From positions 18,749 through 82,748 of the forward strand of contig JAJPJV010000015.1 of NCBI GenBank assembly GCA_021324045.1: a stretch of 64,000 nt of DNA, written 5' to 3'. The translations under genes and the position numbers were made by a program. The stretch's first letter is position 1. Each line of letters opens with the position of its first letter. Of the stretch, positions 30,943 to 38,121 are shown one piece after another. The notes beneath the pieces are model-generated. The model ran no database searches. It was given only the letters and a program-made list of their open reading frames with translations, and was not told the origin of the DNA. The DNA comes from Actinomycetota bacterium (lineage in GTDB: Bacteria; Actinomycetota; Acidimicrobiia; Acidimicrobiales; RAAP-2).

Positions 30943-30970
30943 ACTGTAGCAATAACGGTCAGGAATCCAA
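30943..30970 (-). promoter_or_regulatory. Promoter TTGGAT-16-TACAGT for the degenerate GGDEF gene
   Basis: Read on the minus strand: TTGGAT at 30970-30965, a 16-nt spacer, TACAGT at 30948-30943. The -35 lies inside the last codons of the radical SAM gene, so this operon can be expressed independently of it. Confidence 0.55.
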
Positions 30971-32956
30971 GGATTTTGCTCGGCCTGTTGCTCGGGCACA
31001 GCTGGTGACGAGGGTTGTCAAGCGCGCCGTCGTGGTTGCCGGTTGGTAGGAGCTCCGGGCGAAGAGTCGGCGGTAGAGGGGGAGAAGCTCGGGCCGATGG
31101 GTGGCGATCCAGGAGAGGAAGTGTGGCCGGATCCCTGGCCGAAGGTGGAGGGCGATCGGAGCAACAGAAACGGCTCCCGCCTCGAGGGCGGCTTGCGCCA
31201 CGGCACGAATCTGTTCGTCGTCATCGGAGAGTCCGGGGATCACGGGTGCGATGAGCACTCCGCAGCGGACCCCGGCATCGTTCAACCGGCGTACGGCTTC
31301 TATCCGCTTCTCCGGCGGAGGCGTGCCTGGCTCGGTCAGCTTCCAGACCTCCCGGTCGAGCGTTCCGATGGACAGGTTGAGCCGCACCTCGGTCCTGCTT
31401 GCGGCCTCGACGAGGAGCGGCAGGTCTCGAAGGACCAGCGTGGATTTGGTCAGGATGCTGAAGGGGTTCCGTGCCTCGGCCAAGAGCCTCACGATGCCCC
31501 TGGTCAGGTGGTACTTGCCTTCGGCGTGTTGGTAAGGGTCGGTGTTGGTCCCCATGGCGATGTGGTCGCCGTGCCACTTCGGTGAACGAAGCTCGGCGCG
31601 TAGGCGTTCGACGGCGTTGACCTTGACGACGATCTTTCGTTCGAAATCCTCGCCGATCCCAAGACCCAAGTACTCGTGCGTCGGTCGAGCGAAACAGTTG
31701 TGCGAGATGACGCCGTTGGCGACGAAGTCCCCCGTCCCCGTTGTGAGGTCGTACATGGGCAGGTCGACGTCGAGTGACTCGATCGAGACCACACGGAGGT
31801 TCGCGCCGAGTTCGAGCGTGTCGACGTCAATGGATGGCTCTCGGGCGCTTGCCGGGTCGATGACGTCGAAGGAGCGAAGCTTGCCCCTCATGTCGCCGCG
31901 GAGCGCCACCATCGTGGCATCAGCGGACAGGTGGACCACGGCTTCGGGGCCAAGGCGGCGCAAGCTGCGCATGATCCCCGCGGGCAGGAGGGGATTGCGG
32001 CTCGAGAACCGCAGGACTCCGCCGTCGCCGCATCCATGCGTATCGAAGATGCCGGCTAAAAAACCCTTGACCCAGGCGTGGGAAGGGACGTGAGATCGCC
32101 TGGCCAGCTCCGCTCGTGCCATCGTGACGGTTTGAGGGCAGCCCCTGGGCACCGCTCCTCGCTCATGGGCCGGGCAGGGCCGAACGGAGCGGGGCGCAGC
32201 GGTGGTAGTGCCCGTCGGGGCGACCGCTTCGCTCGTTCGCGGTGGGCATTCGCGGTCGACGGTGGTCGCCAAGAAGGGAGCGGTGTCGCCTTGGTCGCTC
32301 GGCAGTTGCCTCGAGGACGAGCTCGGACCACCGCTCTGGATCACCCCGCTGAGGTCGCCACGTCGATACTCGACGCCGCGCCTCGGGGGGCCGGCGAAGC
32401 GGCGGAAGCCGATTAGGCGGTCATTGACGCTCAGCAACGGGTGCTGTCTCGGACCCAGCGCCACGTGCGCGACCTGCCTCCAGCCCTGGTCACTCAGGAA
32501 GCGGTGGTCGCCGCTTGTGATGAGCTCGGTGCCGTCCTCGAGGATCGTGCGGAACGCGGGCTTGACCGTGGACCATTGGTCGAGGACCGGGGTGATGACG
32601 TGGCGCCGCTCGCTGCCGTCCAGGAGCGTCCCGTAGACCAGGTCGCCGATGCGCACATCGGCGATGGGTTTCCAACGCCCGTCGGCCATCAAGATGGGTG
32701 TGTCACCCGCCATGCAGTACGCGCACGCATGGGAACATCCCCGATACGCGTTGATTGTGTAACGAAACGGCACTCGGCTCGAAGCCGGCACCTTGTTGAT
32801 GATCGAGCGCGCATTGACGTGGAGGAACTCCAGGCCCCGAAACTCACCCGTTCCGATGTGACGTTCGACGAGCCATTCATCAGGGAACAGCGTTCCCTCG
32901 CTGTCCTCGTCGGCGAGTCGCCATCGGAACCCCGAGGGCCGGCTGGAAGGACTCAC
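30959..32956 (-). CDS. Rv2578c-family radical SAM protein interrupted by an intein
   Basis: The precursor is 665 aa and splices to ~325 aa. The N-extein ends RYTINAYRGCSHACAY and the C-extein resumes CFARPTHEYLGLG, together giving the radical SAM cluster motif CxxxCxYC of the spore-photoproduct-lyase-like Rv2578c family. The intein enters exactly before the third cluster cysteine, so no functional enzyme exists without splicing. GTG 32956 lies 6 nt after a perfect TATAAT (32963-32968) and is leaderless. A perfect SOS palindrome abuts the -10, so LexA control is very likely. DNA-repair function is suggested by that control but the substrate is unknown. Confidence 0.9.
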   Translation of the reverse strand: MSPSSRPSGFRWRLADEDSEGTLFPDEWLVERHIGTGEFRGLEFLHVNARSIINKVPASSRVPFRYTINAYRGCSHACAYCMAGDTPILMADGRWKPIADVRIGDLVYGTLLDGSERRHVITPVLDQWSTVKPAFRTILEDGTELITSGDHRFLSDQGWRQVAHVALGPRQHPLLSVNDRLIGFRRFAGPPRRGVEYRRGDLSGVIQSGGPSSSSRQLPSDQGDTAPFLATTVDRECPPRTSEAVAPTGTTTAAPRSVRPCPAHERGAVPRGCPQTVTMARAELARRSHVPSHAWVKGFLAGIFDTHGCGDGGVLRFSSRNPLLPAGIMRSLRRLGPEAVVHLSADATMVALRGDMRGKLRSFDVIDPASAREPSIDVDTLELGANLRVVSIESLDVDLPMYDLTTGTGDFVANGVISHNCFARPTHEYLGLGIGEDFERKIVVKVNAVERLRAELRSPKWHGDHIAMGTNTDPYQHAEGKYHLTRGIVRLLAEARNPFSILTKSTLVLRDLPLLVEAASRTEVRLNLSIGTLDREVWKLTEPGTPPPEKRIEAVRRLNDAGVRCGVLIAPVIPGLSDDDEQIRAVAQAALEAGAVSVAPIALHLRPGIRPHFLSWIATHRPELLPLYRRLFARSSYQPATTTARLTTLVTSCARATGRAKSLDS
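31697..32716 (-). other. Intein (340 aa) with degenerate LAGLIDADG endonuclease
   Basis: Block A is CMAGDTPILMADGRWKPI with Cys1; block B is GTELITSGDHRFL with the conserved His; blocks F/G are MYDLTTGTGDFVANGVISHN, ending in His-Asn, and the next host residue is Cys. All splicing residues are thus present. The centre has one LAGLIDADG-like motif, FLAGIFDTHG, in which the catalytic acid (position 8) is His, and I find no clear second motif. About 90 residues before it are low-complexity Ser/Pro/Arg/Ala. This looks like an intein that still splices but can no longer home. Confidence 0.9.
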
Positions 32957-32962
32957 GCACGA

Positions 32963-32984
32963 ATTATAGCGAACATATGTTCGC
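32963..32984 (-). promoter_or_regulatory. SOS (LexA) box plus TATAAT of the radical SAM gene
   Basis: GCGAACATATGTTCGC (32969-32984) is a perfect 16-bp palindrome matching the Gram-positive/actinobacterial LexA site CGAAC-N4-GTTCG. It touches TATAAT (32963-32968, minus strand), so bound LexA would block the promoter. The divergent ftsK promoter (-10 at 33042-33047) is 58 bp away. Confidence 0.9.
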
Positions 32985-33056
32985 ACCCCTGTGGGCTCGA
33001 CGCGGCCCGTGATGGTCCCCCGATTCCTCCGAGGTCGGCGATAGCGTCCACATACC

Positions 33057-35576
33057 GTGGTGGCCACCAGGAGCCGAGTGGTTCGAGCGAGATCGCACCC
33101 TCGATCGAGGAGGCGGGCGAGGCGTCGGAAGGCGGCGCGGAATCCACCGCGCCAGGCGCGCCTTGGGGTATGGCTTGGACGCTTGGCCGGGGACCACGGC
33201 GCAGATCTATGGGCGATCGGCCTTGGGACTGTCGGTGTCCTGTTGGCCCTCGCCCTGTACGGCAGCGGCGCCGGGATCGTGGGGACCGAGATCGGCAAGG
33301 GACTGGGAGCGGTGGTGGGATGGGCGCGTTACCTGCTCCCGCCGACTTGTGTGGTCGCTGGCGTAGCCGTAGTGGTCGGTCGCCGGCGACCCGATGCTTG
33401 GCGCGCGGCAATGGGTACCGCCGGAGCGCTCCTTTCGATCTGCGGCCTTGCGGACCTGGCTTCGGGATCACCTGGACTGGGTGCGAGCACGCATCAGTTA
33501 GCGGCCGCTGGTGGCTACCTGGGGATCCTCTCGGGCCGTGGATTGCAGCTTGGGGTCGGGACTGCCGGAGCGGCGGTCCTGCTGGCGGGGCTCCTCGCTG
33601 TGGCGCTGGTCGTGTCCACGGGGATCACGCTCCGCACACTCGGGGCGCGCCTCGCCCTGATCGCCGCCGCCGTCGCCTCCGGAACAGATCGGTTCCGGAG
33701 GCTGCTCCGCTCTTTGGTCGTCCGACCGGGTGCCGAAGGCGACAGCTCGAGCGACGATGCGCAGTTGAGCGCGTCGACCATCGGCGAAGCGTCAGTGCCG
33801 GTAGACGATCATCCTCGGGCGTTCCCCGCCGAGGACATCAGCGCGCGCACCCCTGCAGCGGATTCCATGGAGGCCATCGAGGCCGAGGGGAATCAGCCAG
33901 CAGCCGACGAGGACGGCATCGCCCGATCCGTGAAAGCCCCGACGATCGAACGCCCTCGTCGCCCGGCTCCGGGGAACTGGCGGCTTCCGCCAGCCACGCT
34001 GCTCTCGCGCTCGAGGGCTCAGCGGTTCGACGAGCGTCAGCTCGAAGCGACGGGCCGGGCATTGCTCGCGGCGCTTGCAGCACACGGTGTCGAGACAAGG
34101 CTCTTGGGGTTCACCGTAGGACCCACGGTCACTCGCTTCGAGCTTGAGCTCGCCTCGGGCGTCAAGGTCAGCCGGGTGACGAGCCTGTCTCGGGACATTG
34201 CCTATGCAATGGCTTCTCCCGACGTCCGGATCCTTGCCCCAATCCCTGGAATGTCAGCAATCGGCGTCGAGGTTCCCAACCGTTCGCGCCAACTCGTGTG
34301 CCTGGGCGACATTCTCGCATCAGAGGAGGCGAAGCGATCGACTCATCCGCTCGAGGTCGCCTTGGGAAAGGACATTTCGGGTCGACCGGTGATGGTGAAC
34401 CTCGCGGAGATGCCTCACGTGCTCATCTCGGGGGCGACCGGAGCGGGGAAGTCCTCGTGCATCAACTCGCTCATCACCTCCGTGCTGATGCGCGCCACCC
34501 CTGACGACGTCCGGCTCATCCTCGTGGACCCAAAGCGCGTGGAGCTCGGTCAGTACAACGGTCTGCCCCATCTCCTCACCGAAGTCGTGGTCGACCCCAA
34601 ACGCGCGGCGAACGCGCTGGCGTGGGCGGTGAAGGAGATGGAACGTCGCTACGACCTTCTGGCTGAGTTCGGCATGCGCGACATCACCAGTTACAACGAA
34701 GCAGTCGACCGAGGCGAGCTGAATCCAGGCCACGATGATGCAGCCGAGACCAGGCGACGGATTGCAGCGGTTGCCGATCGAGCGCGGGCGAGAGCTGCCG
34801 AGCATCGTGCCAGTGGTAGGGACTGCTCGGATGAAGACCGTGCAGTCGATGTGGTACCGGCGGTCCCTGTTCCCGATGAGCAGGCGCCGACAGCCGAGCG
34901 GCTGCCTTTCGTCCTGGTCGTGGTCGACGAGCTGAACGATTTGATGATGGTGGCGGCCCGAGACGTCGAGGAGTCGGTCGTCAGGATCGCCCAGATGGCG
35001 AGAGCCGTCGGAATCCACCTCGTGTTGGCCACCCAGCGCCCCTCTGTCGACGTCATCACCGGATTGATCAAGGCGAACATTCCCAGTCGGATGGCCTTCT
35101 CGGTGTCTTCGCTTGCCGACAGTCGCGTGATCCTGGATCAACCTGGAGCCGAACGCCTGATCGGTAAGGGAGACATGCTGCTCCTCACCTCCTCCTCCAA
35201 CATTCCTCGACGGATCCAGGCACCATGGGTGTCGGAGTCCGAAGTGCGCCGCGTGGTCGCGCACTGGCGTCGGCAGGGGGGTGTGACCGAACCAGTCGTT
35301 GCCGTCAGTGACCTCGACGACCGCAAGTCCGGACGGGGCGCAAGCCTTGACGACGATGACGATGAGCTCCTCGAAGCTGCGCTGGAGCTAGTAGTGCGTT
35401 CGCAGTTGGGATCGACGTCGATGCTCCAGCGCAAGCTCCGCGTCGGCTTTGCACGGGCGGGCCGGCTGATGGACCTACTGGAGCGCCGGGGCGTCGTCGG
35501 GCCCTCGGAGGGCTCGAAGGCACGAGCGGTCCTCATGACGCCCGAGGAGCTCTCGGAGATGAGTGCCAAGTCATAG
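33057..35576 (+). CDS. ftsK: DNA translocase FtsK/SpoIIIE
   Basis: Septal DNA pump that clears chromosomes during division. The 839 aa show a basic N-terminus, about four membrane segments (~residues 45-210), a linker, then the motor: Walker A SGATGAGKSSCINSL, VDPKRVELGQYNGLPHLLT, Walker B VLVVVDELNDLMM, ATQRPSVDVITGLIKAN. The C-terminal gamma winged helix (QLGSTSMLQRKLRVGFARAGRLMDLL) recognises DNA polarity sequences. Oddities: DELND instead of the usual DELAD, and a ~60-residue Arg/Glu-rich insertion just before Walker B. GTG 33057 is 9 nt behind TAGCGT, probably leaderless. Confidence 0.94.
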   Translation: MVATRSRVVRARSHPRSRRRARRRKAARNPPRQARLGVWLGRLAGDHGADLWAIGLGTVGVLLALALYGSGAGIVGTEIGKGLGAVVGWARYLLPPTCVVAGVAVVVGRRRPDAWRAAMGTAGALLSICGLADLASGSPGLGASTHQLAAAGGYLGILSGRGLQLGVGTAGAAVLLAGLLAVALVVSTGITLRTLGARLALIAAAVASGTDRFRRLLRSLVVRPGAEGDSSSDDAQLSASTIGEASVPVDDHPRAFPAEDISARTPAADSMEAIEAEGNQPAADEDGIARSVKAPTIERPRRPAPGNWRLPPATLLSRSRAQRFDERQLEATGRALLAALAAHGVETRLLGFTVGPTVTRFELELASGVKVSRVTSLSRDIAYAMASPDVRILAPIPGMSAIGVEVPNRSRQLVCLGDILASEEAKRSTHPLEVALGKDISGRPVMVNLAEMPHVLISGATGAGKSSCINSLITSVLMRATPDDVRLILVDPKRVELGQYNGLPHLLTEVVVDPKRAANALAWAVKEMERRYDLLAEFGMRDITSYNEAVDRGELNPGHDDAAETRRRIAAVADRARARAAEHRASGRDCSDEDRAVDVVPAVPVPDEQAPTAERLPFVLVVVDELNDLMMVAARDVEESVVRIAQMARAVGIHLVLATQRPSVDVITGLIKANIPSRMAFSVSSLADSRVILDQPGAERLIGKGDMLLLTSSSNIPRRIQAPWVSESEVRRVVAHWRRQGGVTEPVVAVSDLDDRKSGRGASLDDDDDELLEAALELVVRSQLGSTSMLQRKLRVGFARAGRLMDLLERRGVVGPSEGSKARAVLMTPEELSEMSAKS

Positions 35577-35690
35577 GGACGCGCAGCGCCCAACCGGATC
35601 GGCACGCAAGTCTGCAGGCGCCGAGTGGCGGGGCCTGCCTGCCCGCCGACCGGTACTGTCGACCCATACGAGTTGCTGGGGGAGGGAGCG

Positions 35691-37124
35691 TTGGAATCGA
35701 CGGGTGCGTCCGAGCCAGTTGGCCTTCCGGAGCCAGCCCCCGCCTCCGCGCCGCCTGCGTCACCGCCAGATCAGGATCGACGAGCTGATCCCTCCGGGCC
35801 CTCCACCGGCGCGGGACCCTCGGAACTGCCAGAGGTCACCTCGTCGGCGGGACCGGTCGGGGCTCCTGGGTCACTGCAGGCAACCGAGGTTCCCTCCGCC
35901 ACCCATCGCTACGGACACCGTGCTCGGCGGAGTTTGTGGCGATGGTCGGTGTCGGCGATGGCAGGAGTGGTAGTCGCTGGAGCCGTTTCGGTCGGGATCG
36001 TTCGTGCGCGCGCGGGGCCGCCGTTGGCGACCATCGACCCGAAGCCTCATCCGGTGCGAACGCTCGGTGAGCCAGTGCCGGATCTGCCGTGGCCCATCGG
36101 AGCAGAAGCTGCGGTGGCCATCCCGGCGATCGGGCTCGTGCAGACGTCACCTCGACGGAGTCCAGCCCCGATCGCGAGCCTGACGAAGATCATGACGGCG
36201 TATGTCATCTTGCGCGATCACCCAATCGCCGACGATGCGAACGGCCCGGATATCACGGTGACATACCAAGATGTCGCTGACTACGACCACTTTGCGGGCG
36301 ACGATGTCACGATTCCCGTGGTGTTGGGGGAGGTGCTCACCGAGCGCCAGCTCCTCGAAGGATTGCTCGTTCGCTCTGCGAACAACTTCGGCGATGTCCT
36401 CGCGAACTGGGACGCTGGGAGCGTGTCGTCTTTCGTCAATGAGATGAACCGCACGGCCAATGGGTTGGGGTTGTCTTCGACGCATTTCGTCGACACGGAT
36501 GGGCTCGATACCCGGTCGATGAGCACGCCCGAAGACCTGGTGATGCTGACCGCGAAAGCAATGTCGATCCCGGCGTTCTCTCAGATCGTCGCCATGACGA
36601 GCGTGAGTCTGCCGATCGAGGGCACTCTCGACAGCTATACACCGCTCGTGGGCCAGTTCGGTGTGATCGGCGTCAAGTCGGGATTCACCGATGCTGCAGG
36701 GGGGTGTGACGTGCTCGCGCTCTCCGAGCGAGTCCACCACCACTTGCTCATTGCCCTCGCCGCAGTCATCGGGGTGAACGGAAGCAACGGGATCGCACTC
36801 GCAGCTGATTTCGCCGACTCCCTGGCTGAAAAGGCACTTGGTGCTGTCTATCCGTTCCGAGTTCCGGGTCGCACTGTCGTGGCGGTCGCGTCCGTCCCCG
36901 GGGCGGGCACCAGCACAGTCGTGACCGAGCGGCCGGCAACGCTCCTCGTTTGGCCCGGGCAGCGGATCGATGCATCGGTTGCCGCCTCTCGACCGCACGC
37001 GGGTGCTCCCGCTGGCACGCGTGTGGGACGGGCGCTCTTCCGGAACGGGCCCGAGCTGGTGACCGTACCGATTCGGACCGACCAACGCCTCCCGTCACCC
37101 AGCTTCTTCCAACGCCTATTCTGA
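35691..37124 (+). CDS. D-alanyl-D-alanine carboxypeptidase, S11 family (penicillin-binding protein)
   Basis: Trims the terminal D-Ala of peptidoglycan stem peptides outside the membrane. A Pro/Ser-rich cytoplasmic N-terminus and one membrane anchor (WSVSAMAGVVVAGAVSVGIV) precede the enzyme. The three active-site motifs are visible: SLTK (in PIASLTKIMT), SANN (SxN), and KSG (VKSGFTDAAG) in place of KTG. Start uncertain: TTG 35691 has GGAGGG just before it; TTG 35673 and GTG 35625 are in frame upstream. TACTGT (35654-35659) may be its -10. Its TGA lies in the -10 region of thrB. Confidence 0.85.
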   Translation: MESTGASEPVGLPEPAPASAPPASPPDQDRRADPSGPSTGAGPSELPEVTSSAGPVGAPGSLQATEVPSATHRYGHRARRSLWRWSVSAMAGVVVAGAVSVGIVRARAGPPLATIDPKPHPVRTLGEPVPDLPWPIGAEAAVAIPAIGLVQTSPRRSPAPIASLTKIMTAYVILRDHPIADDANGPDITVTYQDVADYDHFAGDDVTIPVVLGEVLTERQLLEGLLVRSANNFGDVLANWDAGSVSSFVNEMNRTANGLGLSSTHFVDTDGLDTRSMSTPEDLVMLTAKAMSIPAFSQIVAMTSVSLPIEGTLDSYTPLVGQFGVIGVKSGFTDAAGGCDVLALSERVHHHLLIALAAVIGVNGSNGIALAADFADSLAEKALGAVYPFRVPGRTVVAVASVPGAGTSTVVTERPATLLVWPGQRIDASVAASRPHAGAPAGTRVGRALFRNGPELVTVPIRTDQRLPSPSFFQRLF

Positions 37125-37131
37125 TCATTCG

Positions 37132-38121
37132 ATGCGAGCGCGCGCTCCTGCTTCTGCGGCAAATTTGGGCCCGGGGTTCGACACCCTCGCGCTGGCGCTC
37201 GACCGCTACGTCGAGGTCGAAATCGAGCCTGCCCACCGCTTGAGCGTGCACAGCGAGGGTGAAGGCGCCGGACTCTCCGACGACGCGGGCCACCTGGCGG
37301 CTCGGGTGGCGATTGATGTCATCGGGCACGATCGCCTCGCCATCACTGTTCGCTCGCAAATTCCGATGGCGCGTGGCCTCGGGTCCTCTGCGGCGCTGGC
37401 GGTCGCAGCGGCTGCGGCAGCCGGAGCACGGGATCCACTGGCGGTTGCTGCCTCATTGGACGGTCACCCCGAGAACGCGACGGCGAGCGTGCTCGGAGGG
37501 CTCGTGGCAGCTGCCATGGTCAAAGGAGAGGTGCGCGCGGTCCGCATGCCTCTTGACCCGGAGCTCGTGGTGGTGGCGGTCGTTCCCGATCGATTGCTTT
37601 CGACGGCCAGGGCCCGTCAGGTGTTGCCCCACCAGGTGGGGTTGTCGGATGCCACGTTTAACCTCGGCCGGATGGGTCTGCTGCTCGCCGGGCTGGCCGA
37701 TCATCGCTCTTTGGTTCGCGAGGCAGGAGAGGATCGCCTCCACCAGGACTACCGCAGCCCGCTGTTCCCAGAGGCACCGATGATCCTGGCGGCCCTGGTC
37801 GCGGCCGGATCGCTGATGAGCTGCTGGTCTGGGGCGGGACCGACACTGCTCGGCTTTTGTACCCGGGAACGTGCTGGTCGGATCCGGCGTGCGGGGATTG
37901 CCGCGATGGAAGATGCAGGTGTTTCCGGAGCGGTACATATCCTTCGCCCCGACAATGCGGGATTAGTCACTGGTGAGTCGGCACGCATCCCACATTTTGG
38001 AGGTGGCGAAACCTCCCTCGAGGGAGAAAGTTCCCTTGAGGGAGGCGACCTTCATCGGGAAACCGTCGAGGTCGCCGAGGATCGCGCTGGGGAGGTTTAT
38101 GACTTCGACGAGCACAAGTGA
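37132..38121 (+). CDS. thrB: Homoserine kinase
   Basis: Phosphorylates homoserine for threonine synthesis. GHMP-kinase signatures are present: APASAANLGPGFDTLALALD at the start, and PMARGLGSSAALAVAAAAAA (the ATP-binding GLGSSAA). SGAGPTLLGF is the third motif. The last ~50 residues (GGGETSLEGESSLEGG and onward) are an unusual charged tail encoded over a strong hairpin. ATG 37132 follows TATTCT (37117-37122) by 9 nt without a Shine-Dalgarno sequence. Its end overlaps miaB by 23 nt. Confidence 0.93.
   Translation: MRARAPASAANLGPGFDTLALALDRYVEVEIEPAHRLSVHSEGEGAGLSDDAGHLAARVAIDVIGHDRLAITVRSQIPMARGLGSSAALAVAAAAAAGARDPLAVAASLDGHPENATASVLGGLVAAAMVKGEVRAVRMPLDPELVVVAVVPDRLLSTARARQVLPHQVGLSDATFNLGRMGLLLAGLADHRSLVREAGEDRLHQDYRSPLFPEAPMILAALVAAGSLMSCWSGAGPTLLGFCTRERAGRIRRAGIAAMEDAGVSGAVHILRPDNAGLVTGESARIPHFGGGETSLEGESSLEGGDLHRETVEVAEDRAGEVYDFDEHK
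37999..38045 (+). promoter_or_regulatory. Strong hairpin with competing alternative at the thrB-miaB junction
   Basis: CCTCCCTCGAGGGAG (38012-38026) pairs along all 15 positions (two G-U) with TTCCCTTGAGGGAGG (38031-38045) across an AAAG loop. A mutually exclusive hairpin, GGAGGT (37999-38004) with ACCTCC (38011-38016), uses the same 5' arm. The CCTCCC stretch could also pair with the miaB ribosome-binding site GGGGAGG (38089-38095). All of it lies within thrB coding sequence, 54 nt before miaB. Confidence 0.6.

Noticed and set aside
30953..33300. Treating the upstream ~114 codons as part of the radical SAM protein
   Set aside because: They cross the TATAAT, the SOS box and the ftsK promoter and are not conserved with the family.
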